Source of the DNA: Caldimonas thermodepolymerans | GTDB taxonomy: Bacteria; Pseudomonadota; Gammaproteobacteria; Burkholderiales; Burkholderiaceae_C | Assembly: GCF_015476235.1 (NCBI RefSeq) | Contig: NZ_CP064338.1 | Span: forward strand, 620,001 to 684,000 | DNA length: 64,000 nt | Direction: 5' to 3' | Part shown: positions 1-8,798 of the stretch, one piece after another | Layout: every line of letters begins with the position of its first letter | How positions within the stretch are numbered: position 1 is the first letter of the stretch | Notes under the pieces: generated by a model | What the model saw: only the letters and a program-made list of their open reading frames with translations | Databases searched by the model: none | What the model was told of the DNA's origin: nothing | Program-made: the position numbers and the translations under genes

Positions 1-1
1 C

Positions 2-148
2 CCGGTGTGCAGCCACTGCGGCTGCCGCATCGTCGGGCACGGGATCGAATCGGTGTCCGGCTTCTTCTGCTGCGCCCACTGCGCGAGCGAGGCCGGCGTC
101 AGCGGCGCGGTGGACAACACCCGCGCGGGGGAGGGCGCCGGTCCCTGA
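2..148 (+). CDS. Metallothionein-like protein, 3' end only
   Basis: Only the last 48 codons lie in the window, so the start is missing. The peptide is cysteine-rich, with a C-x2-C-x-C cluster at its beginning and a CC-x2-C cluster about 20 residues later, then a short polar tail. This pattern resembles small bacterial metallothioneins of the SmtA type, which bind zinc or cadmium in the cytoplasm. Another small zinc-ribbon protein is possible. It ends about 80 bp upstream of coaX on the same strand. Confidence 0.5.
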   Translation, partial: PVCSHCGCRIVGHGIESVSGFFCCAHCASEAGVSGAVDNTRAGEGAGP

Positions 149-227
149 GCGCCACGGCTGCAAGACCGGTGCGGCGTGCGCGCGCCAGCGCGCGCCGGCG
201 GGCGAGTTTCGGGATAATGGCCCGAAC

Positions 228-1004
228 ATGTTTCTCGCCATCGACATCGGTAACACGCGTCTGAAATGGGCGCAGTTCGAGGCAGCCCATCCCGGCGCGC
301 GGATGGTGGCGCATGGCGCGGCGTTCCTCGAGACCATCGACCAGCTCGCCGATGGCGAGTGGAAGCACCTGGCGGTGCCCACCAGCGTGCTCGGCTGCTG
401 CGTGGCCGGCGAGGCGGTGCGTCACCGGGTCGAGGAGCAGCTCGAGCTGTGGGACGTGCACCCGAGCTGGGTGATTGCCAGCGCCCAGGAAGCCGGCGTG
501 CTCAACGGCTATGACCATCCGGCGCGGCTGGGCGCCGACCGGTGGGTGGCGATGATCGGGGCGCGCTGGCACGTCCTCAACGAAGGCCCGCCGCGCCCGA
601 CGCTGGTGGTGATGGTGGGTACCGCCGTCACGGTCGACGCGGTCGATGCGCAGGGCAAGTTCCTCGGCGGCCTGATCCTGCCCGGGCACGGCATCATGCT
701 GCGCGCCCTGGAAAGCGGCACCGCCGGGCTGCACGTGCCCACCGGCGAGGTGCGCGACTTCCCCACCAACACCAGCGATGCACTGACCAGCGGCGGCACC
801 TACGCGATCGCCGGCGCGATCGAGCGCATGTACCGCAGCCTGGAGCAGCGCTGCGGCGCCGAGCCGGTGTGCCTGCTGACCGGCGGGGCCGGCTGGAAGA
901 TGGCGCCGTACCTGACGGTGCCGTTCCGGCTGGTCGAGTCGCTGATCTTCGACGGCCTGCTGCGCATCGCGGAGCAGCGCGCCATCGAGCGGGTGCGGCG
1001 CTGA
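228..1004 (+). CDS. coaX: Type III pantothenate kinase CoaX
   Basis: A 258-residue cytosolic enzyme that phosphorylates pantothenate, the first step of coenzyme A synthesis. The N-terminus has the ASKHA-fold phosphate loop DIGNTRLKW. The family motif GADRW lies near residue 103, and a GT(A/S)VT-like segment followed by [12 protein letters not shown] is near residues 126-145. The length is normal for CoaX. The ATG at 228 begins directly with the conserved FLAIDIGNT motif, which fixes the start. The gene is on the same strand as trkA, 46 bp upstream of it. In related bacteria coaX commonly follows birA. Confidence 0.95.
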   Translation: MFLAIDIGNTRLKWAQFEAAHPGARMVAHGAAFLETIDQLADGEWKHLAVPTSVLGCCVAGEAVRHRVEEQLELWDVHPSWVIASAQEAGVLNGYDHPARLGADRWVAMIGARWHVLNEGPPRPTLVVMVGTAVTVDAVDAQGKFLGGLILPGHGIMLRALESGTAGLHVPTGEVRDFPTNTSDALTSGGTYAIAGAIERMYRSLEQRCGAEPVCLLTGGAGWKMAPYLTVPFRLVESLIFDGLLRIAEQRAIERVRR

Positions 1005-1050
1005 GGGGGTTGCCCGCAGAAGGTGCGGCGGTTGCGGATAATCCGCAGCC

Positions 1051-2499
1051 ATGAACATCCTGATCCTCGGCGCCGGACGCGTCGGCGAGAGCGTCGCCGA
1101 AAGCCTGGTGTCCGAGCGCAACGACATCACGGTGATCGACACCGACCCGCGGCGCGTGCGCGAGCTGCAGGACCGCATGGACCTGCGCGGCGTGGTGGGC
1201 AACGGCATCCAGCCTTCGGTCCTGCAGGAAGCGGGCGCCCAGGACGCGGACATGCTGATCGCCTGCGCCCCGCTGGACGAGACCAACCTGGTCACCTGCA
1301 AGATCGCGCACGACGTCTTCGGCATCCCGAAGACCATCGCGCGGGTGCGCTCGCCCGAGTTCGTCGACGGCTCGCCGCTGATGGGCCGCACCGGCTTCGC
1401 GGTGGACCGGGTGATCTGCCCGGAAGCCTCGCTGACCCGCTACATCCGCAAGCTGATCGAGTACCCCGAGGCGCTGCAGGTGCTGGAGTTCGCCGACGGG
1501 CTGGTCAGCCTGATCGCGGTGCGCGCGATCTCCGGCGGCCCGCTGGTGCGGCACACGATCTCGGAGCTGCCGAGCCTGGTGCCCGACGTCGAGATGCGCA
1601 TCGTCTCGATCTACCGGCGCGAGGCCGAGGGGCCGGACCGGCAGATCGTCTGCGAGGGTTCGACGCGCATCGAGCCGGGCGACGAGGTGTTCGTGCTGGC
1701 CGACACCCGCCACATCCGCACGGTGCTGGAATCGCTGCGGCGCCGCGAGCGCCCGGTGCGGCGCCTGATGATCGCCGGCGGCGGGCGGGTCGGCCTGCGC
1801 CTGGCGCGCCTGCTGCAGAAGGACTACCGCGTCAAGCTGATCGAGCAGGACCCGCTGCGCTGCGAATACCTCGCCTCGCAGCTGTCGGCCGACACGCTGG
1901 TGCTGCGCGGCGACTCCACCGACGAGGAGCTGCTGGTCGAGGAGAACGTCCAGGACATGGACCTGTTCCTCGCGCTGACCAACGACGACGAGGACAACAT
2001 CATGTCCTGCCTGCTGGCCAAGCGCATGGGCGCGCGCCGGGTGCTGGCGCTGATCAACCGCAAGGCCTACGCCGACCTGGTGCAGGGCACCGAGATCGAC
2101 ATCGCGCTGTCGCCCGCGCAGGCGGTGATCGGCGAGCTGCTCGCGCACGTGCGGCGCGGCGACGTCGAGGCGGTGCACAGCCTGCGGCGCGGCGCGGCCG
2201 AGGCACTGGAAGCGGTCGCGCGCGGCGACCGGCACGTCTCCAAGGTCGTGGGCCGCAGCGTCGGCGAGCTCAAGCTGCCCAAGGGCGCGCAGATCGGCGC
2301 CATCGTGCGCGGCCTGCCCGGGCCGGAAGGCGAGATGCCGCCGGAGGAGCGCGAGAAGCGCCGCCGCGAGGCCCGCGTGCTGATCCCGCGCAGCGACACG
2401 GTGATCGAGTCCAACGACCACGTCATCGTGTTCCTGCCGCGCAAGCGCGACGTGCGCGAGGTCGAAAAGCTGTTCCAGGTCAGCGCCACCTTCCTCTGA
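1051..2499 (+). CDS. trkA: Trk potassium uptake protein TrkA
   Basis: A 482-residue peripheral membrane protein that gates the TrkH potassium channel by binding NAD(H). It has two tandem RCK units. The first Rossmann motif is at the N-terminus (ILGAGRVGESVAESL) and the second, GGGRVGLRLARLL, is near residue 237. Each is followed by a TrkA-C domain. The length is typical for the two-repeat TrkA of Proteobacteria. trkH follows after 21 bp, so the two genes are probably co-transcribed. The last 60 residues contain a charged insertion rich in Glu and Arg, seen in many betaproteobacterial TrkA proteins. Confidence 0.95.
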   Translation: MNILILGAGRVGESVAESLVSERNDITVIDTDPRRVRELQDRMDLRGVVGNGIQPSVLQEAGAQDADMLIACAPLDETNLVTCKIAHDVFGIPKTIARVRSPEFVDGSPLMGRTGFAVDRVICPEASLTRYIRKLIEYPEALQVLEFADGLVSLIAVRAISGGPLVRHTISELPSLVPDVEMRIVSIYRREAEGPDRQIVCEGSTRIEPGDEVFVLADTRHIRTVLESLRRRERPVRRLMIAGGGRVGLRLARLLQKDYRVKLIEQDPLRCEYLASQLSADTLVLRGDSTDEELLVEENVQDMDLFLALTNDDEDNIMSCLLAKRMGARRVLALINRKAYADLVQGTEIDIALSPAQAVIGELLAHVRRGDVEAVHSLRRGAAEALEAVARGDRHVSKVVGRSVGELKLPKGAQIGAIVRGLPGPEGEMPPEEREKRRREARVLIPRSDTVIESNDHVIVFLPRKRDVREVEKLFQVSATFL

Positions 2500-2520
2500 C
2501 GGGTTGTCCTTCCTCGATCT

Positions 2521-3990
2521 ATGCAATCGCTGCTGCCCGTCCTCGGGATCCTAGGCGTCATCGTCATGTACTTCGGCCTCGCGATGCTGGTGCCGCTCGG
2601 CGTGGCATGGCGCGGCGACGAGCACGCGCTGCAGGCCTACTACTGGTCCGCCGGGATCACCTTCGCCTGCGGCCTGGCGATGTGGATCGTCACGCTGCGC
2701 CAGCGGCGCGAGCTGCAGCCGCGCGACGGCGTGCTGCTGGTGTCACTGGCGTGGACGCTGCTGCCGCTGTTCGCCAGCATGCCGCTGCTGCTGTACTTCC
2801 GCCGCGCCGGCCTGCCGCTGTCGTTCACCGACGCCTACTTCGAGGCCATGTCGGGGCTGACGACCACCGGGGCGACCGTGCTGACCGGGCTGGACCGGCT
2901 GCCGCCCTCGATCAACCTGTGGCGCTGCTTCCTGCAATGGCTGGGCGGCATGGGCATCCTGGTGCTGGCGGTGGCGATCCTGCCGCTGCTGGGCGTGGGC
3001 GGCAGCCAGCTGTTCAAGGCCGAGGCGGCCGGGCCGCTGAAGGACGCCAAGCTCACGCCGCGCATCACCGAGACGGCCAAGGGGCTGTGGACGGTGTACC
3101 TGATCCTGTCGCTGGCCTGCGTGAGCGTCTACCGGCTCGGCGGCATGTGCTGGCTGGATGCCTGGATGCACATGTTCACGACGGTCAGCCTGGGCGGGCT
3201 GTCGTCGCATGACGCGAGCTTCGCCCACTTCCGCTCGCCGCTGCTGGAGTGGGCCGCGGTGGTGTTCATGCTGATCTCCAGCTGCAACTTCGCGCTGTAC
3301 TTCATCGCGCTGCGCAAGCGCTCGCTGGAGCGCGTCTTCGGCGACGTCGAGGTGCGCGCCACGATCGGCGTGCTGGTCGGCGCGAGCCTGGTCGTCGCCG
3401 CGCTGCTGCTGGTCAAGGGCACCTACGGCGACCCGTGGCTCGCGCTGCGGATGGCGTTCTTCAACGTGGTCTCGGTCGGATCGACCACCGGCTTCGCGTC
3501 CACCGACTACAGCCGCTGGCCGATCTTCGCCCCGGTGCTGATGCTCATGCTCTCGGGCGTGGCGACCAGCGCCGGCTCCACCGGCGCGGGCATCAAGATG
3601 ATCCGGGTCATCATCCTGGTCAAGCAGGCGTTGCGCGAGATGTCGCGCATCGTGCACCCGCGCGCGGTCAACCCGGTGATGCTGGGGGAGACCCCGGTGC
3701 CCAACACCACGATCTTCGCGGTGCTGGCCTTCATGCTGGTCTACGGCGCGACCATCGTGGTGCTGACCATGGTGCTGCTGCTGACCGACCTGGACGTGGT
3801 GTCCGCCTTCACCGCGGTGGTGGCCAGCGTCAACAACATGGGCCCCGGGCTGGGCGTCGTGGGGCCGGCCGGCACCTACGCCGGGCTCACCGACTTCCAG
3901 ACCTGGGTCTGCACCGCGGCGATGCTGCTGGGCCGGCTGGAGATGCTGTCCTTCATGGTGCTGCTGACGCCCTCGTTCTGGCGCAAGTGA
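2521..3990 (+). CDS. trkH: Trk potassium uptake channel subunit TrkH
   Basis: A 489-residue polytopic inner-membrane protein forming the potassium-conducting pore of the Trk system. The sequence is hydrophobic throughout. It carries the repeated selectivity-filter segments expected of the family: MSGLTTTGATV near residue 115, TVSLGGLSSHD near 222, VSVGSTTGFAST near 318 and VNNMGPGLGVVG near 438. It sits directly downstream of trkA in the same direction, matching the usual functional pairing. The length agrees with TrkH/TrkG. Confidence 0.95.
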   Translation: MQSLLPVLGILGVIVMYFGLAMLVPLGVAWRGDEHALQAYYWSAGITFACGLAMWIVTLRQRRELQPRDGVLLVSLAWTLLPLFASMPLLLYFRRAGLPLSFTDAYFEAMSGLTTTGATVLTGLDRLPPSINLWRCFLQWLGGMGILVLAVAILPLLGVGGSQLFKAEAAGPLKDAKLTPRITETAKGLWTVYLILSLACVSVYRLGGMCWLDAWMHMFTTVSLGGLSSHDASFAHFRSPLLEWAAVVFMLISSCNFALYFIALRKRSLERVFGDVEVRATIGVLVGASLVVAALLLVKGTYGDPWLALRMAFFNVVSVGSTTGFASTDYSRWPIFAPVLMLMLSGVATSAGSTGAGIKMIRVIILVKQALREMSRIVHPRAVNPVMLGETPVPNTTIFAVLAFMLVYGATIVVLTMVLLLTDLDVVSAFTAVVASVNNMGPGLGVVGPAGTYAGLTDFQTWVCTAAMLLGRLEMLSFMVLLTPSFWRK

Positions 3991-4124
3991 ATGCCCCGCG
4001 GGGGACGGGCGGCTGCCAGGGCAGCTGTCGTTCAGCTTGATTTAAGCTGTTTTTAAGCTTCGGCCGCCAGTGACGCGCACGGCCCTGCGCGGCGCGGGCG
4101 GATACGGGTTTTTTCCTGTCTCCA

Positions 4125-4147
4125 TAGCCCGCAGCGGCGCGGGTTTT
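4125..4147 (+). terminator. Possible weak terminator downstream of trkH
   Basis: A short stem, CCCGC at 4128-4132 pairing with GCGGG at 4139-4143, is followed by four T residues. It lies in the 258-bp gap between trkH and the TRAP operon, which otherwise contains an AT-richer patch around 4036-4060. The stem is short, so the call is tentative. Confidence 0.35.
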
Positions 4148-4248
4148 CGCTAGCCCCCCCTCTTGCGTCGCTGTCTACGATGGCGACGACCCACCCGTCC
4201 GGCAGAGACGAGGGGCCGTCCCATCCACCTCAAGAGCAGGAGACAGCC

Positions 4249-5364
4249 GTGAGTCAGACTTCCTCCCAACGCCGTCGCTTCCTCAAGCGCGCCGGTGCGG
4301 GCGCCGTTGGTGCCGGTGCCGCGGCCTTCCCGGCGATTTCGACCGCGCAGACCGTCACGATGCGCTTCCAGAGTACCTGGCCGGCGAAGGACATCTTCCA
4401 CGAGTTCGCGCTCGACTTCGCCAAGAAGGTCAACGACATGGCGGGCAACCGCCTGAGGATCGACGTGCTGCCTGCCGGTGCCGTGGTGCCGGCGTTCCAG
4501 CTGCTCGATGCGGTCGGCAAGGGCACGCTCGACGGTGGCCACGGCGTGGTGGCCTACTGGTACGGCAAGAACCCGGCCGTGGCGCTGTGGGGTTCCGGGC
4601 CGGCGTTCGGCATGGACCCGAACATGGTGCTGTCCTGGCACTACTACGGCGGCGGCAAGGAGCTGCTGGACGAGATCTACAAGAGCCTCAACCTCGACGT
4701 GCAGTCCTTCCTCTACGGGCCGATGCCGACGCAGCCGCTGGGCTGGTTCAAGAAGCCGGTGGCGCGCGTCGAGGAGCTCAAGGGCCTGAAGTTCCGCACC
4801 GTGGGCCTGGCGGTGGACGTGTTCACCGAGATGGGCCTGGCGGTCAACCCGCTGCCCGGCGGCGAGATCGTGCCGGCGCTGGACCGCGGCCTGATCGACG
4901 CGGCCGAGTTCAACAACGCCTCCAGCGACCGTGCCCTGGGCTTCCCGGACGTGGCCAAGAACTGCATGCTGCAGAGCTTCCACCAGTGCAGCGAGCAGTT
5001 CGAGGTGCTGTTCAACAAGACCAAGTACGACTCGCTGCCCGCGGAGCTGAAGGCGGTGATCGACTATGCCGTGCAGGCGGCCTCCGCGGACATGAGCTGG
5101 AAGGCCATCGACCGCTACTCGAAGGACTACTTCGAGATGCAGGAGAAGGACGGCGTGAAGTTCTACAAGACGCCTGACCCGATCCTGCGCGCGCAGTTGG
5201 CGGCCTGGGACAAGGTGACGTCCAGGAAGGCGGCCGAGAACCCGATGTTCAAGCGCGTCATGGACTCGATGCGTGCCTTTGCGCAACGCTGCGGCCGCTG
5301 GCAGAACGACACCATGGTCGACTACAAGATGGCCTACAACCACTACTTCTCGGGCAAGCGCTGA
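4249..5364 (+). CDS. TRAP transporter substrate-binding protein, DctP family
   Basis: A periplasmic solute receptor of about 371 residues for a TRAP transporter. The start is taken as the GTG at 4249 because AGGAG lies just upstream at 4239-4243. A longer in-frame ATG at 4180 would add 23 polar residues before the signal peptide. The N-terminus has a twin-arginine signal (RRRFLK followed by an Ala/Gly-rich stretch, cleavage probably after ISTAQ). The mature part starts MRFQSTWPAKD, typical of the Tat-exported mannitol/chloroaromatic-type DctP group. Such receptors usually bind organic or keto acids; the ligand cannot be read from the sequence. The dctQ and dctM genes follow. Confidence 0.9.
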   Translation: MSQTSSQRRRFLKRAGAGAVGAGAAAFPAISTAQTVTMRFQSTWPAKDIFHEFALDFAKKVNDMAGNRLRIDVLPAGAVVPAFQLLDAVGKGTLDGGHGVVAYWYGKNPAVALWGSGPAFGMDPNMVLSWHYYGGGKELLDEIYKSLNLDVQSFLYGPMPTQPLGWFKKPVARVEELKGLKFRTVGLAVDVFTEMGLAVNPLPGGEIVPALDRGLIDAAEFNNASSDRALGFPDVAKNCMLQSFHQCSEQFEVLFNKTKYDSLPAELKAVIDYAVQAASADMSWKAIDRYSKDYFEMQEKDGVKFYKTPDPILRAQLAAWDKVTSRKAAENPMFKRVMDSMRAFAQRCGRWQNDTMVDYKMAYNHYFSGKR

Positions 5365-5379
5365 CGCGCTGCCGCCGTG

Positions 5380-5408
5380 CACGAGGGCGCCTGGGCGGCG
5401 CCCTCGTG
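5380..5408 (+). other. Strong 12-bp stem-loop between dctP and dctQ genes
   Basis: A perfect 12-bp inverted repeat: CACGAGGGCGCC at 5380-5391 pairs with GGCGCCCTCGTG at 5397-5408, with a 5-nt loop. No U-tract follows, only TTGT. It is likely an mRNA-stabilising or attenuating hairpin. Such a structure would let the abundant binding protein be made in excess over the permease subunits. Confidence 0.7.
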
Positions 5409-5439
5409 TTGTCCCGCTTCCCCAGGCACGAAAGATCAC

Positions 5440-6033
5440 ATGCAGAAGTTGCTGCTTGCGGTCGACGCGCTGTCGACCTGGCTGGGAAAGGTTGCCGCCT
5501 GGGCCGTGGTGCTGCTGACCCTGCTGATCAGCTGGGAGGTGTTCTCCCGCTACGCTCTGAACCGCCCTCACGCCTGGGTGTTCGATGCCCAGATCATGCT
5601 CTACGGCACGCTGTTCATGCTGGCCGGCGCCTACACGCTGTGCAAGAACGGCCACGTGCGCGGCGACGTGCTGTACGGCTTCTTCTCGCCGCGCACGCAG
5701 GCGGCGGTGGACCTGGTGCTTTACATCGTGTTCTTCCTGCCCGGCATCGTCGCGCTGACCTGGGCCGGCTGGACCTACGCGCAGGAGTCGCTCGCGATCC
5801 GCGAGCAGACCTTCTCGGCCGAGCCGCTGCCGCTGTATCCGTTCAAGTTCGTCATCCCGGTGGCCGGCCTCGCGCTGCTGCTGCAGGGTGCCGCCGAGAT
5901 CGTGCGCTGCGTGCTGTGCCTGCGCGACGGGCAATGGCCCTCGCGTGAACCCGACGTCGAGGAAGTCGACGTCGACAAGCTCAAGGAGATGGTGCACGCC
6001 GACGACACCGCCAGCGAAGGAGGCCGGCCGTGA
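5440..6033 (+). CDS. TRAP transporter small permease subunit, DctQ family
   Basis: A protein of about 197 residues with four predicted membrane segments, matching the small DctQ subunit that joins DctM in the inner membrane. The ATG at 5440 is preferred over the in-frame ATG at 5377. The longer form would add 21 unusual residues and run through the 5380-5408 hairpin. The family features ISWEVFSRYALNRPHAW and the loop containing CKNGHVRGDVLYGFFSP are present. The C-terminus is acidic and cytoplasmic. Its stop codon overlaps the GTG start of dctM by 4 bp. Confidence 0.9.
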   Translation: MQKLLLAVDALSTWLGKVAAWAVVLLTLLISWEVFSRYALNRPHAWVFDAQIMLYGTLFMLAGAYTLCKNGHVRGDVLYGFFSPRTQAAVDLVLYIVFFLPGIVALTWAGWTYAQESLAIREQTFSAEPLPLYPFKFVIPVAGLALLLQGAAEIVRCVLCLRDGQWPSREPDVEEVDVDKLKEMVHADDTASEGGRP

Positions 6034-7994
6034 AGATCCGCAAGGAACTGTGGTTCGGCCTGGGCCTGATGGCCCTGGTGGTGCTGTCGGCCGTGGTGAT
6101 GCTGCTGGGCGTCGAGCGCATCACCCACGGGCACCTCGGCCTGCTGATGCTGTCGATGGTGGTGGTGGCCATCATGCTGGGCTTTCCCACGGCGTTCACG
6201 CTGATGGGCATGGGGATGATCTTCACGTGGCTGGCCTACGACGGCAACACCCAGCGCACGCTGGACCTGATGGTGCAGGCCGCGTACCGGACGATGGCCA
6301 ACGACGTGCTGATCGCCATCCCGCTGTTCGTCTTCATGGGCTACCTCGTCGAGCGGGCCAACCTGATCGAGAAGCTGTTCCGCAGCCTGCACCTGTCGAT
6401 GGCGCGCATCCCGGGGTCGCTGGCGGTTGCCACGCTGGTGACCTGCGCCGTGTTCGCCACCGCCACCGGGATCGTCGGCGCGGTCGTCACGCTGATGGGA
6501 CTGCTGGCGCTGCCAGCCATGCTGCGCGCGGGCTACAGCGTGCCGCTGGCCGCGGGCTCGATCACCGCGGGCGGCTGCCTGGGCATCCTGATCCCGCCGT
6601 CGGTGCTGCTGATCGTCTACGGCGCGACCGCAGGCGTGTCGGTGGTGCAGCTGTATGCCGGGGCCTTCTTCCCCGGGCTGATGCTGGCCGGGCTGTACGT
6701 GCTGTACGTGATCCTGATGGCCAAGCTGCGGCCGCACACGGCGCCGCCGCTGTCGGCCGAGGCGCGGCGCGTCGAGCTGCCCCCGCCGCTGGCGCGGATC
6801 GCCGGCAACGACGGCCGCCGGCATGCGCTGCCGCGCCTGCTCGGGGCGCTCAAGGGCCCGCGCAACGCCGAGGTGCCGCTCGGCTACCTGCTGCGCCAGC
6901 TGGTGATCGTCGTGATGCCGGGGCTGCTGTTCCTCGTGCTGGCGGTGACCACGTACCGCAGCGCGACCGCGCCGGTCGAGGTGGTGGAGTACGACATCCA
7001 GCCGATCGGGTTCTCGACCCCCGGCCCGGCGGAATCCTCCGGCCTCGCCGAGCCCCCGGGGGCCGACGGCGGCCTGGCCGAACCACCGGGGGCCGACGGC
7101 GTGCAGGAGCCTCCCGGTGCGCAGGGCGTGTCGGAGCCGCCGGGGGCCGAAGAGGAAGAAGCGGCCGGCATGCCGGCCGAGGGCGTGGCCGAGCCGCCGG
7201 CGGCCACCGAGCCCGCTGCGGGGGCGGCGCCCGAAGCCCGGCCCCTGCCGAACTGGTGGTGGTGGACCTTCGGGGTGCTGGGGGTGGTCGTGCTGGCGTT
7301 CTACGCCGCGCTCAGCTTCACGCGCCTGGAGGTCTACAAGATGCTCCTGGGCTCGTTCTTCCCGCTGCTGGTGCTGATCCTGGCGGTGCTGGGCTCGATC
7401 GTGTTCGGCCTGGCCACGCCCACCGAGGCGGCGGCCATCGGCGCGCTGGGCGGCTTCCTGCTTGCCTTCGCCTACAAGCAGATGACCCTCTCGGTGGTCA
7501 AGGAGTCGGTGTTCCTGACCGCCAAGACCTCGGCGATGGTGTGCTGGCTGTTCGTCGGCTCGGCGATCTTCTCGTCGGCGTTCGCCCTGCTGGGCGGGCA
7601 GGAGCTGGTCGAGCGCTGGGTGCTGGGGCTCAACCTCAGCAAGGTCGAGTTCATGGTGCTGTCGCAGGTGCTGATCTTCCTGCTCGGCTGGCCGCTGGAG
7701 TGGACCGAGATCATCGTGATCTTCATGCCGATCTTCATCCCGCTGCTGGACCACTTCGGCGTCGATCCGCTGTTCTTCGGCCTGCTGGTGGCGCTGAACC
7801 TGCAGACCGCGTTCCTCAGCCCGCCGGTGGCGATGTCGGCCTTCTACCTCAAGGGCGTGGCGCCGCCGCACGTGACGCTGAACCAGATCTTCCTCGGCAT
7901 GCTGCCCTTCATGGGCATCCAGATCCTGGCCATCTTCCTGCTGTACGCGTTCCCGGCCATCGGGCTGTGGCTGCCGCAGCTGCTCTACAAGTAA
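6030..7994 (+). CDS. TRAP transporter large permease subunit DctM, enlarged
   Basis: A 654-residue polytopic inner-membrane protein of the DctM family, the sodium-coupled transport subunit. It starts with GTG inside the dctQ stop codon (GTGA overlap). Typical DctM proteins have about 425 residues. This one has an extra central region of roughly 200 residues between transmembrane halves. The insert begins near residue 245, contains additional hydrophobic segments near residues 288-308 and 408-426, and includes a proline/glycine/acidic linker with EPPGA repeats at about residues 339-390. Both flanking halves keep normal DctM motifs (GGCLGILIPPSVLLIVYG, LATPTEAAAIGALG, WPLEWTEI). Longer DctM proteins are known in this subfamily; the repeat is unusual. 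Confidence 0.92.
   Translation: MKIRKELWFGLGLMALVVLSAVVMLLGVERITHGHLGLLMLSMVVVAIMLGFPTAFTLMGMGMIFTWLAYDGNTQRTLDLMVQAAYRTMANDVLIAIPLFVFMGYLVERANLIEKLFRSLHLSMARIPGSLAVATLVTCAVFATATGIVGAVVTLMGLLALPAMLRAGYSVPLAAGSITAGGCLGILIPPSVLLIVYGATAGVSVVQLYAGAFFPGLMLAGLYVLYVILMAKLRPHTAPPLSAEARRVELPPPLARIAGNDGRRHALPRLLGALKGPRNAEVPLGYLLRQLVIVVMPGLLFLVLAVTTYRSATAPVEVVEYDIQPIGFSTPGPAESSGLAEPPGADGGLAEPPGADGVQEPPGAQGVSEPPGAEEEEAAGMPAEGVAEPPAATEPAAGAAPEARPLPNWWWWTFGVLGVVVLAFYAALSFTRLEVYKMLLGSFFPLLVLILAVLGSIVFGLATPTEAAAIGALGGFLLAFAYKQMTLSVVKESVFLTAKTSAMVCWLFVGSAIFSSAFALLGGQELVERWVLGLNLSKVEFMVLSQVLIFLLGWPLEWTEIIVIFMPIFIPLLDHFGVDPLFFGLLVALNLQTAFLSPPVAMSAFYLKGVAPPHVTLNQIFLGMLPFMGIQILAIFLLYAFPAIGLWLPQLLYK
7044..7200 (+). 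repeat. Imperfect tandem repeats encoding EPPGA units in DctM
   Basis: About four decamer-like units coding for LAEPPGADGG, LAEPPGADGV, QEPPGAQGV and SEPPGAEEE, followed by a weaker EGVAEPPAATEP unit. They lie within the dctM reading frame (about residues 339-390). The DNA units share CCGGGGGCCGA cores, so expansion by slippage or unequal recombination is plausible. Confidence 0.85.
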
Positions 7995-8022
7995 GTGGCG
8001 CGCGACCGGGGCAGCGTCCCCC

Positions 8023-8054
8023 GCGGCCTGCGCTGTGCGCACGGCGCAGGCCGC
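8023..8054 (+). other. 11-bp stem-loop after the TRAP operon
   Basis: GCGGCCTGCGC at 8023-8033 pairs perfectly with GCGCAGGCCGC at 8044-8054 around a 10-nt loop. It stands 30 bp after the dctM stop. There is no T-tract, so it may be a transcript-stabilising 3' structure rather than an intrinsic terminator. Confidence 0.5.
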
Positions 8055-8160
8055 AAGCCCGGGTTAACGCTAGGTCCTCGCCGGCGGCCTCTGTCTAGCA
8101 TGGCGGATTCCCCTGCACCCTGCAGGGATGCGGATGCCGCAACTGCAGTACAAGTGAGCC

Positions 8161-8763
8161 ATGCCGTCACCGATCGACTTCTACTTCGACTTCTCGTCGC
8201 CTTACTCCTACATCGCCTCGGAATGGATCGACGCGCTGGCGGCGCGCCACGGGCGCACCGTGCGCTGGCACGCGATCCTGCTGGGCGCCACGTTCCGTGT
8301 CTCCGGCCTCAAGCCGCCGGTGGAGCACCCGCTCAAGCGAGAGTACGTGCTGCGCGACTTCGCCCGCTCGGCGCGCGCCGAAGGCGTGCCGTTCCGGCAG
8401 CCGTCCCGCTTCCCGATCGCGACGCAGAACGCGGCGCGGGTGTTCTGGTGGCTGTGCGGCAGCGATCCGGCGCGTTCCACCGCCTGGGCGCGCGCATGCT
8501 TTCGTGCCTACTTCGGGCGCGGCGTGGACCTGTCCGACCCCGAGGCGCTCAAGGGGCTGGCGGCCGAGTTCGGACTCGACCCGCAGGTGGCCGAGGGCGT
8601 GTGGAACGATCCGGTGTGGAAGGAGCGGCTCAAGCAGGCCAACGAGGCGGCGATCGCCGCCGGGGTGTTCGGCGCCCCGTTCTTCGTGATCGACGGCGAG
8701 CCGTTCTGGGGCAACGACCGCAAGGCACAGATGGAGCGGTGGCTGAGCCAGGGGCCGTTCTGA
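8161..8763 (+). CDS. DsbA-like 2-hydroxychromene-2-carboxylate isomerase family protein
   Basis: A 200-residue thioredoxin-fold protein of the GST-kappa/HCCA isomerase group. The N-terminus DFYFDFSSPYSYIAS has the serine (in FSSPYSY) that these enzymes use in place of the CxxC of DsbA. The GVFGAPFFVIDGEPFWGNDR segment near residues 160-179 is the conserved cis-proline and glutathione-site region. In naphthalene degradation the family isomerises 2-hydroxychromene-2-carboxylate with glutathione. No aromatic-ring genes are adjacent here, so a general glutathione-dependent role is as likely. A rhodanese gene follows after 35 bp. Confidence 0.85.
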   Translation: MPSPIDFYFDFSSPYSYIASEWIDALAARHGRTVRWHAILLGATFRVSGLKPPVEHPLKREYVLRDFARSARAEGVPFRQPSRFPIATQNAARVFWWLCGSDPARSTAWARACFRAYFGRGVDLSDPEALKGLAAEFGLDPQVAEGVWNDPVWKERLKQANEAAIAAGVFGAPFFVIDGEPFWGNDRKAQMERWLSQGPF

Positions 8764-8798
8764 GCGGCAGGCCGTCATCGTCGAGACAGGAGACCGCG

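Noticed and set aside
99-1391. Long minus-strand open frames of 430 and more codons opposite coaX and trkA
   Set aside because: They are products of the high-GC codon bias opposite real genes. Their composition is Arg/Ala/His-rich, without recognisable motifs, and coaX and trkA on the plus strand are unambiguous.
4180-4248. Longer start for the TRAP binding protein
   Set aside because: The extra 23 residues would push the twin-arginine motif inward, and the AGGAG at 4239-4243 fits the GTG at 4249.
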